Part shown: positions 25,573-37,620 of the stretch, piece after piece | Position numbering within the stretch: the stretch's first letter is position 1 | Layout: each line of letters starts with the position of its first letter | Source of the DNA: Hydractinia symbiolongicarpus | Lineage: Eukaryota; Cnidaria; Hydrozoa; Anthoathecata; Hydractiniidae | Direction of reading: 5' to 3' | DNA length: 64,000 bases | Assembly (NCBI RefSeq): GCF_029227915.1 | Contig: NC_079879.1 | Span: 32,804,501-32,868,500 of the forward strand | Notes under the pieces: model-generated | What the model saw: the letters and a program-made list of their open reading frames with translations, nothing else | Database searches by the model: none | What the model was told of the DNA's origin: nothing | Translations under genes and position numbers: made by a program

Positions 25573-27064
25573 GGGCGCTGTGGTAGCGCTTTACTTAAAA
25601 ATGTAGATAAATAAGTCATTTTTTACTGTGGGACCAATCCTAACCGTTAGCGGGCGCTGACGAAATAGAATCAGTTTCAAAAGCTACATTTCATTGACTT
25701 ACTAACGGTGTCAGTCCGTTTCACTTACAACGGCTGAGTCACCTATTCGTACCAACATGTATTTAGCGATATTTTTCTGATATTACTAGGTTGCATCGCT
25801 TTTAACAGTGAAAAGATTGACTGTGTGACTTAATTGAACTGATTTTAGACTTTGAACTTATAAATGTGATAAATGAGACAATTGGATACCCAGAACAAAC
25901 ATTCTTCTTAATTTGACATGATTGCTCGAACTCAGCGATTACACTGGGCGCTGTGGTAGCGCTTTACTTAAAAATGTAGATAAATAAGTCATTTTTTACT
26001 GTGGGACCAATCCTAACCGTTAGCGCGCGCTGAAGAAACAGAGAAAGTTTCGAAAACTACATTTCATTGACTTTCTAACGGTGTCAGTCCGTTTGAGTTA
26101 CAACGGCTGCGTCACATATTCGTACCAACTTATATTGAGCGATATTTTTCTGATATTGATAGGTTGCATCGCTTTTAACAGTAAAAAGATTGACTGTGGG
26201 ACTTAATTGAACTGATTTTGGACTTTGACCTTGTTAATGTGATAAATGAGCCAAGTCGACTCCAAGAAATAACATTCTTCTTATTTTGACATGATTGCTG
26301 TAACTCAGCGATAACAATGGCCGCTGTGGTAGTGCTTTATTTAAAAGTGTAGATAAATAAGTCAGTTTTAACTGTGGGACCAATCCTAGCCGTTAGCGCG
26401 CGCTGAAGAAACAGAGAAAGTTTCGAAAACTACATTTCATTGACTTTCTAACGGTGTCAGCCGTGTGAGTTAAAACGGTTGCGTCACATATTTGTACCAA
26501 CATGTATTTAGCGATAGGTGTCTGATGTTACTAGGTTGCATCGCATTTAACGGTGGAACGATTGACTATGGGACTTAATTGAACTGATTTTAGACTTTGA
26601 ACTTATAAATGTGATAAATGAGCCAATTCGACTCCAAGAAATAACATTCTTCTTAATTTGACATGATTGCGGGAACTCAGCGATAACACTGGCCGCTGTG
26701 ATTTGCGCTTTAATTAAAAGTGTAGATGAATAAGTCATTTTTTACTGTGGGACCAAATCTAACCGTTAGCGCGCGCTGACGAAATAGAATCAGTTTCAAG
26801 AACTACATTTCATTGTCTTTCTAACGGTATCAGTTTGTTTGAGTTTCAAGGGTTGTGTCACATATTCGTACCAACATGTATTTAGCGATATGTTTCTGAT
26901 ATTACGAGGTTGCATTGCTTTTAACGGTTAAACGATTGACTGTGGGACTTAATTGAACTGATTTTGGACTTTGACATTATATATGGGATGAATGAGCCTA
27001 TTGGACTCCAAGAAATATCATTCTTCTTAATTTGACATGATTGCTGTAACTCAGCGATAACACT
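25573..27064 (+). repeat. Four-monomer HOR, copy 1 (1492 bp)
   Basis: The block repeats at +1492 and +2984 bp. The unit carries a beta monomer, a 'tattgagcg' monomer, an alpha monomer with cagccgtgtgag and cgcatttaacgg, and a hybrid beta/delta monomer. The private spelling gtgatttgcgcttt near 26700 recurs at about 28192. Open frames on the minus strand at 26547-26738 and 26921-27172 recur at exactly +1492. Confidence 0.9.
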
Positions 27065-28556
27065 GGCCGCTGTGATAGCGCTTTTTTTAAAAGTGTAGAT
27101 GAATAAGTCATTTTTTACTGCGGTACATATTCTAGCCGTTAGCGCGCGCTGACGAAATAGAATCAGTTTCAAAAGCTACATTTCATTGACTTACTAACGG
27201 TGTCAGTCCGTTTTACTTACAACGGCTGAGTCACCTATTCGTACCAACATGTATTTAGCGATATTTTTCTGATATTACTAGGTTGCATCGCTTTTAACAG
27301 TGAAAAGATTGACTGTGTGACTTAATTGAACTGATTTTAGACTTTGAACTTATAAATGTGATAAATGAGACAATTGGATCCCCAGAACAAACATTCTTCT
27401 TAATTTGAAATGATTGCTCGAACTCAGCGATTACACTGGGCGCTGTGGTAGCGCTTTACTTAAAAATGTAGATAAATAAGTCATTTTTTACTGTGGAACC
27501 AATCCTAACCGTTAGCGCGCGCTGAAGAAACAGAGAGAGTTTCGAAAACTACATTTCATTGACTTTCTAACGGTGTCAGTCCGTTTGAGTTACAACGGCT
27601 GCGTCACATATTCGTACCAACTTATATTGAGCGATATTTTTCTAATATTGCTAGGTTGCATCGCTTTTAACAGTGAAAAGATTGACTGTGGGACTTAATT
27701 GAACTGATTTTGGACTTTGACCTTGTTAATGTGATAAATAAGCCATTTTGACTGCAAAAAATAACATTCTTCTTATTTTCACATGATTGCTGTAACTCAG
27801 CGATAACAATGGCCGCTGTGGTAGTGCGTTATTTAAAAGTGTAGATAAATAAGTCAGTTTTAACTGTGGGACCAATCCTAGCCGTTAGGGCGTGCTGAAG
27901 AAACAGAGAAAGTTTCGAAAACTACATTTAATTGACTTTCTAACGGTGTCAGCCGTGTGAGTTACAACGGTTGCGTCACATACTTGTACCAACATGTATT
28001 TAGCGATAGGTGTCTGATGTTACTAGGTTGCATCGCATTTAACGGTGGAACGATTGACTATGGGACTTAATTGAACTGATTTTAGACTTTGAACTTATAA
28101 ATGTGATAAATGAGCCAATTCGACTCCAAGAAATAACATTCTTCTTAATTTGACATGATTGCGGGAACTCAGCGATAACACTGGCCGCTGTGATTTGCGC
28201 TTTAATTAAAAGTGTAGATGAATAAGTCATTTTTTACTGTGGGACCAAATCTAACCGTTAGCGCGCGCTGAAAAAATAGAGAAATTTTCAAGAACTACAT
28301 TTCATTGTCTTTCTAACGGTATCAGTTTGTTTGAGTTTCAAGGGTTGTGTCACATATTCGTACCAACATGTATTTAGCGATATGTTTCTGATATTACGAG
28401 GTTGCATTTCTTTTAACGGTTAAACGATTGACTGTGGGACTTAATTGAACTGATTTTGGACTTTGACATTATATATGGGATGAATGAGCCTATTGGACTC
28501 CAAGAAATATCATTCTTCTTAATTTGACATGATTGCTGTAACTCAGCGATAACACT
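27065..28556 (+). repeat. Four-monomer HOR, copy 2 (1492 bp)
   Basis: This is the tandem copy of 25573-27064. Informative differences include the last monomer. Copy 1 reads ctgacgaaatagaatcagtt followed by the delta sequence caagaactac (about 26775-26805), a beta-to-delta switch. Copy 2 reads ctgaaaaaatagagaaattt before the same delta sequence (about 28270). One of the two has undergone local conversion. Confidence 0.9.
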
Positions 28557-29600
28557 GGCCGCTGTGATAGCGCTTTTTTTAAAAGTGTAGATGAATAAGT
28601 CATTTTTTACTGCGGTACATATTCTAGCCGTTAGCGCGCGCTGACGAAATAGAATCAGTTTCAAAAGCTACATTTCATTGACTTACTAACGGTGTCAGTC
28701 CGTTTCACTTACAACGGCTGAGTCACCTATTCGTATCAACATGTATTTAGCGATATTTTTCTGATATTACTAGGTTGCATCGCTTTTAACAGTGAAAAGA
28801 TTGACTGTGTGACTTAATTGAACTGATTTTAGACTTTGAACTTATAAATGTGATAAATGAGACAATTGGATCCCCAGAACAAACATTCTTCTTAATTTGA
28901 AATGATTGCTCGAACTCAGCGATTACACTGGGCGCTGTGGTAGCGCTTTACTTAAAAATGTAGATAAATAAGTCATTTTTTACTGTGGAACCAATCCTAA
29001 CCGTTAGCGCGCACTGAAGAAACAGAGAAAGTTTCAAAAACTACATTTCATTGACTTTCTAACGGTGTCAGTCCGTTTGAGTTACAACGGCTGCGTCACA
29101 TATTCGTACCAACTTATATTGAGCGATATTTTTCTGATATTGCTAGGTTGCATCGCTTTTAACAGTGAAAAGATTGACTGTGGGACTTAATTGAACTGAT
29201 TTTGGACTTTGACCTTGTTAATGTGATAAATAAGCCAATTTGACTGCAAAAAATAACATTCTTCTTATTTTCACATGATTGCTGTAACTCAGCGATAACA
29301 ATGGCCGCTGTGGTAGTGCTTTATTTAAAAGTGTAGATAAATAAGTCAGTTTTAACTGTGGGACCAATCCTAGCCGTTAGCGCGCGCTGAAGAAACAGAG
29401 AAAGTTTCGAAAACTACATTTCATTGACTTTTTAACGGTGTCAGCCGTTTGAGTTACAACGGTTGCGTCACATACTTGTACCAACATGTATTTAGCGATA
29501 CGTGTCTGATGTTACTAGGTTGCATCGCATTTAACGGTGGAACGATTGACTATGGGACTTAATTGAACTGATTTTAGACTTTGAACTTATAAATGTGATA
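28557..29600 (+). repeat. Four-monomer HOR, partial copy 3
   Basis: This block continues the 1492-bp period, with markers tttgactgcaaaaaataac and ttattttcacatg (27.75 and 29.24 kb) and cgcatttaacggtgg (28.03 and 29.53 kb). The match ends at about 29600, where copy 2 has aatgagccaattcg and this copy has aatgagacaattgg. About 2.8 monomers of the unit are present. Confidence 0.87.
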
Positions 29601-32600
29601 AATGAGACAATTGGATCCCCAGAAGTAACATTCTTCTTAATTTGACATGATTGCTCGACTTCAGCTTTCACACTGGGCGCTGTGGTAGCGCTTTACTTAA
29701 AATTGTAGATAAATAAGTCATTTTTTACTGTGGGACCAATCCTAACCGTTAGCGCGCGCTGAAGAAATAGAGAAAGTTTCAAGAACTACATTTCATTATC
29801 TTTCTAACGGTATCAGTTTGTTTGAGTTTCAAGGGTTGTGTCACATATTCGTACCAACATGTGTTTAGCGATATCTTTCTGATATTACTAGGTTCCATCG
29901 CTTTTAACAGTGAAACAATTGACTGTATGACTTAATTGAACTGATTTTAGACTTTGAACTTATAAATGTAATAAATGAGACAATTGGACCCCAAGAAATA
30001 ACATTCTTCTTAATTTGACATGATTGCTCGACTTCAGCTATTACACTGGGCTATGTGGTAGTGCTTTATTTAAATGTCTAGATAAATAAGTCAGTTTTAA
30101 CTGTGGGACCAATCCTAGCCGTTAGGGCGCGCTAAAGAATTGAGAAAGTTTTGAAAACTACATTTCATTGACTTTCTAACGATATCAGTCCGTTTGAGTT
30201 ACAACGGTTGCGTCACATATTCGTACCAACATGTATTTAGCGATATGTTTCTGATGTTACTAGGTTGCATCGCTTTTAACGGTGGAACGATTGACTGTGG
30301 GACTTAATTGAACTGATTTTGGACTTTGACCTTGTTAATGTGATAAATGAGCCAATTCGACTCCAAGAAATAAGATTCTTCTTAATTTGACATGATTGCT
30401 GGAACTTAGCGATAACACTGGCCGCTGTGATAGCGCTTTAATTAAAAGTGTAGATGAATAAGTCATTTTTTACTGTGGGACAAATCCTAGCCGTTAGCGC
30501 GCTGACGAAACAGCATCAGTTTCAAAAGCTACATTTCATTGACTTACTAACGGTGTCAGTCCGTTTCACCTACAACGGTTGCGTCACCTATATGTACAAC
30601 ATGTATTTAGAGTATGTTTCTGATATTACGAGGTTGCATTGCCTTTAACGGTTAAACGATTGACCGTGGGACTTAATTGAACTGATTTTGGACTTTGACC
30701 TTGTTAATGTAATAAATCAGCCAATTCGACTCCAAGAAATAACATTCTTCTTAATATGACATGATTACTGTAACTCAGCGATAACACTGGCCGCTGTGAT
30801 AGCGCTTTATTTAGAAGTGTAGATGAATAAGTCATTTTTACTGTGGGACAAATCCTAGCCGTTAGCGCGCGCTGACGAAATAGGATCAGTTTCAAAAGCT
30901 ACATTTCATTGACTTACTAACGGTGTCAGTTCGTTTCACTTACAACGGTTGCGTCACCTATTCGTACCAACATGTACTTAGCGATATTTCTGATGTTACT
31001 AGTTTGCATCGCTTTTAACAGTTAAACGATTGACTGTGTGACTTAATTGAACTGATTTTAGATTTCAAACTTATAAATGTGATAAATGAGACAATTGGAT
31101 CCCAAGAAATAACATTCTTCTTAATTTGACATGATTGCTCGACTTCAGCTATTACACTGGGCTCTGTGGTAGTGCTTTATTTAAAAGTGTCGATAAATAA
31201 GTCAGTTTTAACTGTGGGACCAATCCTAGCCGTTAGCGCGCGCTGAAGAAATAGAGAAAGTTTCGAAAACTACATTTCATTGACTTTCTAACGGTATCAA
31301 TCCGTTTGAGTTACAACGGTTGCGTCACATATTCGTACCAACATGTATTTAGCGATATGTTTCTGATGTTACTAGGTTGCATCGCTTTTAACGGTGGAAC
31401 GATTGACTATGGGACTTAATTGAACTGATTTTAGACTTTGAACATATAAATGTGATAAATGAGAGAATTGGATGCCCAGAAGTAACATTCTCCTTAATTT
31501 GACATAATTGCTCGACTTCAGCTTTTACACTGGGCGCTGTGGTAGCGCTTTACTTAAAAATGTAGATAAATAAGTCATTTTTTACTGTGGGACGAATCCT
31601 AACTGTTAGCGCGCGCTGAAGAAATAGAGAAAGTTTCTAAAACTACATTTCATTGACTTTCTAACGGTATCAGTCCGTTTGAGTTACAACAGTTGCGTCA
31701 CATATTCGTACCAACATGTATTTAGCGATATGTTTCTGATGTTACTAGGTTGCATCGCTTTTAACGGTGGAACGATTGACTATGGGACTTAATTGAACTG
31801 ATTTTAGTCTTTGAACTTATAAATGTGATAAATGAGACAAGTGGATGCCCAGAAGTAACATTCTTCTTAATTTGACATGATTGCTTGACTTCAGTTTTTA
31901 CACTGGGCGCTGTGGTAGCGCTTTACTTAAAAATGTAGATAAATAAGTCATTTTTTACTGTGGGACCAATCCTAACCGTTAGCGCGCGCTGAAGAAATAG
32001 GGAAAGTTTCAAGAACTACATTTCATTGTCTTTCTAACAGTATCAGTTTGTTTGAGCTTCAAGGGTGGTGTCACATATTCGTACCAACATGTATTTAGCG
32101 ATATGTTTCTGATGTTACTATGTTCCATCGCTTTTAACAGTGAAACGATTGACTGTGTGACTTAATTGAACTTATTTTTGACTTTGAACTTATAAATGTG
32201 ATAAATGAGCCTATTGGACTCCAAGAAATAACATTCTTCTTAATTTTATATGATTGCTCGACTTCAGCTTTTACACTGGGCTCTGTGGTAGTGCTTTATT
32301 TAAAAGTGTAGATAAGTAAGTCAGTTTTAACTGTGAGACCAATCCTAGCCGTTTGCGCGCGCTGCAGAAATAGAGAAAGTTTCGAAAACTACATTTCATT
32401 GACTTTCCAACGGCATCAGTCCGTTTGAGTTACCATGGTTGCGTCACATATTCGTACCAACATGTATTTAGCGATATGTTTGTGATGTTACTAGGTTGCA
32501 TCGCTTTTAACAGTGAAAAGATTGACTGTATGACTTAGTTGAACTGATTTTGGACTTTGACCTTATATATGTGATAAATGAGCCTATTGGACTCCAAGAA

Positions 32601-33150
32601 ATAACATTCTTCTTAATTTGACATGATTGCTGGAACTCAGCGATTACACTGGCCGCTGTGATAGCGCTTTATTTAAAACTGTAGATAAATAAGTTATTTT
32701 TTACTGTGGGACCAATCCTAGCCGTTAGCCCGCGCTGAAGAAATAGAGACAGTTTGGAAAACTACATTTCATTGACTTTCTAACGGTATCAGTCCGTTTG
32801 AGTTACAACGGTTGCGTCACATATTCGTGCCAACATGTATTTAGCGATATGTTTCTGATATTACTAGGCTGCATTGCTTTTAACGGTGAAACGATTGACT
32901 GTGGGTCTTAATTGAACTGATTTTAGACTTTGATCTTATATATGTGATAAATGAGACAATTGGATGCCAAGATGTAACATTCTTCTTAATTTGACATGAT
33001 TGCTCGACTTCAGCTTTTACACTGGGCGCTGTGGTAGCGCTTTACTTAAAAATGTAGATAAATAAGTCATTTTTAACTGTGGGACCAATCCTAGCCGTTA
33101 GCGCAAGCTGAAGAAATAGAGAAAGTTTCTAAAACTACATTTCATTGACT
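29601..33150 (+). repeat. Mixed block feeding into the super-units
   Basis: About 9.5 monomers precede the first full super-unit. Sub-blocks reappear later at several offsets: about 30.28-30.78 kb at +2977 bp (33.4 kb), about 31.64-32.64 kb at +2235 bp (33.9-34.9 kb), and 31.19 kb onward at +11545 bp (42.73 kb onward). It looks like an older, incomplete version of the super-unit. Beta monomers at 30.48 and 33.47 kb have lost one base in atatgtaccaacatg, reading atatgtacaacatg; this spelling is shared with 41.39, 42.14 and 50.33 kb. Confidence 0.82.
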
Positions 33151-33779
33151 TTCGAACGATATCAGTCCGTTTGAGTTCCAACGGTTGCGTCACATATTCG
33201 TACCAACATGTATTTAGCGATATGTTTCTGATGTTACTTGGTTGCATCGCTTTTAACGGTGGAACGATTGACTGTGGGACTTAATTGAACTGATTTTGGA
33301 CTTTGACCTTGTTAATGTGATAAATGAGCCAATTCGACTCCAAGAAATAACATTCTTCTTAATTTGACATGATTGCTGGAACTTAGCGATAACACTGGCC
33401 GCTGTGATAGCGCTTTAATTAAAAGTGTAGATGAATAAGTCATTTTTTACTGTGGGACAAATCCTAGCCGTTAGCGCGCTGACGAAACAGGATCAGTTTC
33501 AAAAGCTACATTTCATTGACTTACTAACGGTGTCAGTCCGTTTCACCTACAACGGTTGCATCACCTATATGTACAACATGTATTTAGCGATATGTTTCTA
33601 ATATTACGAGGTTGCATTGTTTTTAACGGTTAAACGATTCACCGTGGGACTTAATTAAACTGATTTTGGACTTTGACCTTGTTAATGTAATAAATCAGCC
33701 AATTCGACTCCAATAAATAACATTCTTCTTAATATGACATGATTACTGTAACTCAGCGATAACACTGGCCGCTGTGATA

Positions 33780-34150
33780 GCGCTTTTTTTAAAAGTGTAG
33801 ATGAATAAGTCATTTTTTACTGTAGGACAAATTCTAGGCGTTAGCGCGCGCTGACGAAATAGAACAAGTTTCAAAAACTACATTTCATTGACTTTCTAAC
33901 GGTATCAGTCCGTTTTAGTTACAACGGTTGCGTCACATATTCGTACCAACATGTATTTAGCGATATGTTTCTGATGTTACTAGGTTGCATCGCTTTTAAC
34001 GGTGGAACGATCGACTATGGGACTTAATTGAACTGATTTTAGTCTTTGAACTTATAAATGTGATAAATGAGACAAGTGGATGCCCAGAAGTAACATTCTT
34101 CTTAATTTGACATGATTGCTCGACTTCAGTTTTTACACTGGGCGCTGTGG
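33780..34150 (+). repeat. Mosaic beta/alpha monomer in U1
   Basis: The monomer starts as beta (ttctaggcgttagcg, ctgacgaaatagaacaag) and changes at about 33870-33890 to alpha (aaaaactac, ctttctaacggtatcag). The same beta head continues as beta at about 34950. U2 and U3 have extra monomers at the equivalent point, so this is the likely join of a four-monomer loss, or the pre-expansion state. The exact switch base cannot be fixed because both types are identical around catttcattgact. Confidence 0.78.
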
Positions 34151-35013
34151 TAGCGCTTTATTTAAAAATGTAGATAAATAAGTCATTTTTTACTGTGGGA
34201 CCAATCCTAACCGTTAGCGTGCGCTGAAAAAATAGGGAAAGTTTCAAGAACTATATTTCATTGTCTTTCTAACAGTATCAGTTTGTTTGAGCTTCAAGGG
34301 TTGTGTCACATATTCGTACCAACATGTATTTAGCGATATGTTTCTGATGTTACTATGTTCCATCGCTTTTAACAGTGAAACGATTGACTGTGTGACTTAA
34401 TTGAACTGATTTTTGACTTTGAACTTATAAATGTGATAAATGAGCCTATTGGACTCCAAGAAATAACATTCTTTTTAATTTTATATGATTGCTCGACTTC
34501 AGCTTTTACACTGGGCTCTGTGGTAGTGCTTTATTTAAAAGTGTAGATAAGTAAGTCAGTTTTAACTGTGGGACCAATCCTAGCCGTTTGCGCGCGCTGC
34601 AGAAATAGAGAAAGTTTCGAAAACTATATTTCATTAACTTTCCAACGGCATCAGTCCGTTTGAGTTACCATGGTTGCGTCACATATTCGTACCAACAAGT
34701 ATTTAGCGATATGTTTCTGATGTTACTAGGTTGCATCGCTTTTAACAGTGAAAAGATTGACTGTGGGACTTAGTTGAACTGATTTTGGACTTTGACCTTA
34801 TATATGTGATAAATGAGCCTATTGGACTCCAAGAAATAACATTCTTCTTAATTTGACATGATTGCTGGAACTCAGCGATAACACTGGCCGCTGTGATAGG
34901 GCTTTTTTTAAAAGTGTAGATGAATAAGTCATTTTTTACTGTAGGACAAATTCTAGGCGTTAGCGCGCGCTGACGAAATAGAACAAGTTTCAAAAGCTAC
35001 ATTTCATTGACTT

Positions 35014-37620
35014 ACTAACGGTGTCAGTCCGTTTCACTTACAACGGCGGAGTCACCTATTCGTACCAACATGTATTTAGCGATATTTTTCTAATATTACT
35101 AGGTTGCATCGCTTTTAACAGTAAAAAGATTGACTGTGTGACTTAATTGAACTGATTTTGGACTTTGACATTATATATGGGATGAATGAGCCTATTGGAC
35201 TCCAAGAAATAACATTCTTCTTAATTTGACATGATTGCTGGAACTCAGCGATTACACTGGCCGCTGTGATAGCGCTTTATTTAAAACTGTAGATAAATAA
35301 GTAATTTTTTAATGTGGGAGCAATCCTAGCCGTTAGCTCGCGCTGAAGAAATAGACACAGATTCAAAGACTATATTTCTTTGACTTTCTAACTGTATCAG
35401 TCCGTTTGAGTTACAAGGTTGCTTCACATATTCGTACCAAAATGGATGTAGCAATATGTTTCAGATATTACTAGGTTACATCGCTTTTAACAGTGAAACG
35501 ATTGACTGTGGGACTTAATTGAACTGATTTTGGACTTTGACCTTATTAATGTGATAAATGAGCCAATTCGACTCTAAGAAATAACATTCTTCTTAATTTG
35601 ACATGATTGCTGTAACTCAGCGATTACACTAGTCCGTGTGATAGCGCTTTATTTAAAAGTGTAGATGAATGAGTAATTTTTTACTGTGGGACAAATTCTA
35701 ACCGTTAGCGCGCGCTGACGAAGTAGAATCAGTTTTAAAAACTACATATCATTGACTTACTAACGGTGTCAGTCCGTTTAACTTACAACGGTTGCGTCAC
35801 CTATTCTTACCAACAAGTACTTAGAGATATTTTTCTGATATTACTACTTTGCATCGCTTTTAACAGGTAAATGATTGACTGTGTGACTTAATTGAACTGA
35901 CTTTGAACTTTAACCTTATATATGTGATAAATGAGCCTATTGGACTCCAAGAATTAACATTCTTCTTAATTTTACATGATCGCTCGACTTCAGCTTTTAC
36001 ACTGGGCTCTGTGGTAGTGCTTTATTTAAAAGTGTAGATAAGTAAGTCAGTTTTAACTGTGGGACCAATCCTAGCCGTTAGCGCGCGCTAAAAAAATAGA
36101 GAAAGTTTCGAAAACTACATTTCATTGACTTTCTAACGGCATCAGTCCGTTTGAGTTACAACGGTTGCGTCACATATTCGTACCAACATGTATTTAGCGA
36201 TATGTTTCTGATGTTACTAGGTTGCATCGCTTTTAACAGTGAAAAGATTGACTGTGGGACTTAGTTGAACTGATTTTGGACTTTGACCTTATATATGTGA
36301 TAAATGAGCCTATTGGATTCCAAGAAATATCATTCTTCTTAATTTGACATGATTGCTGGAACTCAGCGATTGCACTGGCCGATGTGATAGCGCTTTTGTT
36401 AAAACTGTAGATAAATAAGTTATTTTTTACTGTGGGACCAATCCTAGCCGTTAGCCCGCGCTGAAGAAATAGAATTAGTTTCAAAAGCTACATTTCATTG
36501 ACTTACTAACGGTGTCAGTCCGTTTCACTTACAACGGCTGAGTCACCTATTCGTACCAACATGTATTTAGCGATATTTTTCTGATATTACTAGGTTGCCT
36601 CGATTTTTACAGTGAAAAGATTGACTGTGTGACTTAATTGAACTGATTTTAGACTTTGAACTTATAAATTTGATAAATGAGCCTATTGGACTCCAAGAAA
36701 TAACATTCTTCTTAATTTGACATGATTGCTGGAACTCGATTACACTGGGCGCTGTGGTAGCGCTTTACTTAAAAATGTAGATGAATAAGTCATTTTTTAC
36801 TGTGGGACCAATCTTAACCGTTAGCGCGCACTGAAGAAACAGAGAAAGTTTGGAAAACTACATTTCATTGACTTTCTAACGGTATCAGTCCGTTTGAGTT
36901 ACAACGGTTGCGTCACATATTCGTACCAACATGTATTTAGCGATATGTTTCTGATATTACTAGGTTGCATTGCTTTTAACGGTGAAACGATTGACTGTGG
37001 GACTTAATCGAAGTGATTTTGGACTTTGACCTTGTTAATGTGATAAATGAGCCAATTGGACTCCAAGAAATATCATTCTTCTTAATTTGACATGATTGCT
37101 GTAACTCAGCGATAACACTGGCCGCTGTGATAGCGCTTTTTTTAAAAGTGTAGATAAATAAGCCAGTTTTAACTGTGGGACCAATCCTAGCCGTTAGGGC
37201 GCGCTGAAGAAACAGAGAAAGTTTCGAAAACTACATTTCATTGACTTTCTAACGGTATCAGTCCGTTTGAGTTACAACGGTTGCGTCACATACTCGTACC
37301 AACATGTATTTAGCGATACGTGGCTGATGTTACTAGGTTGCATCGCTTTTAACGGTGGAACGATTGACTATGGGACTTAATTGAACTGATTTTAGACTTT
37401 GAACTTATAAATGTGATAAATGAGACAATTCGATCCCCAGAAGTAACATTCTTCTTAATTTGACATGATTGCTCGACTTCAGCTTTCACACTGGGCGCTG
37501 TGGTAGCGCTTTACTTAAAATTGTAGAAAAATAAGTCATTTTTTACTGTGGGAACAATCCTAACCGTTAGCGCGCGCTGAAGAAACAGAGAAAGTTTCGA
37601 AAACTACATTTCATTGACTT
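35014..37620 (+). repeat. Seven-monomer module A1 (2607 bp)
   Basis: This is the first of two tandem modules in U1; it recurs at +2607 (A2) and +9310 (A3). The module always begins inside a monomer, at the switch to acttactaacggtgtcag with caacggcggagtc. It carries the gamma/gamma-partner pair, a beta monomer with tagaattag, a monomer missing three bases (ggaactcgattacac, about 36732) and an alpha monomer with gatacgtggctg. 2607 is seven monomers minus 4 bp, consistent with those small deletions. Confidence 0.9.
35259..36003 (+). repeat. Gamma monomer plus partner, copy 1
   Basis: The gamma monomer (35259-35630, 372 bp) is the most divergent type in the window: gtgggagcaatcc, gacacagattcaaag, ctaactgtatcag, acaaggttgcttcac, accaaaatggatgtagc. 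Its changes remove two of the AACGG cores. It is always followed by the same partner (35631-36003) with agtccgtgtgatagc, gaatgagtaattt, accaacaagtacttagag and acaggtaaatgattg. Five such pairs occur, one per 2607-type module. Confidence 0.9.
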
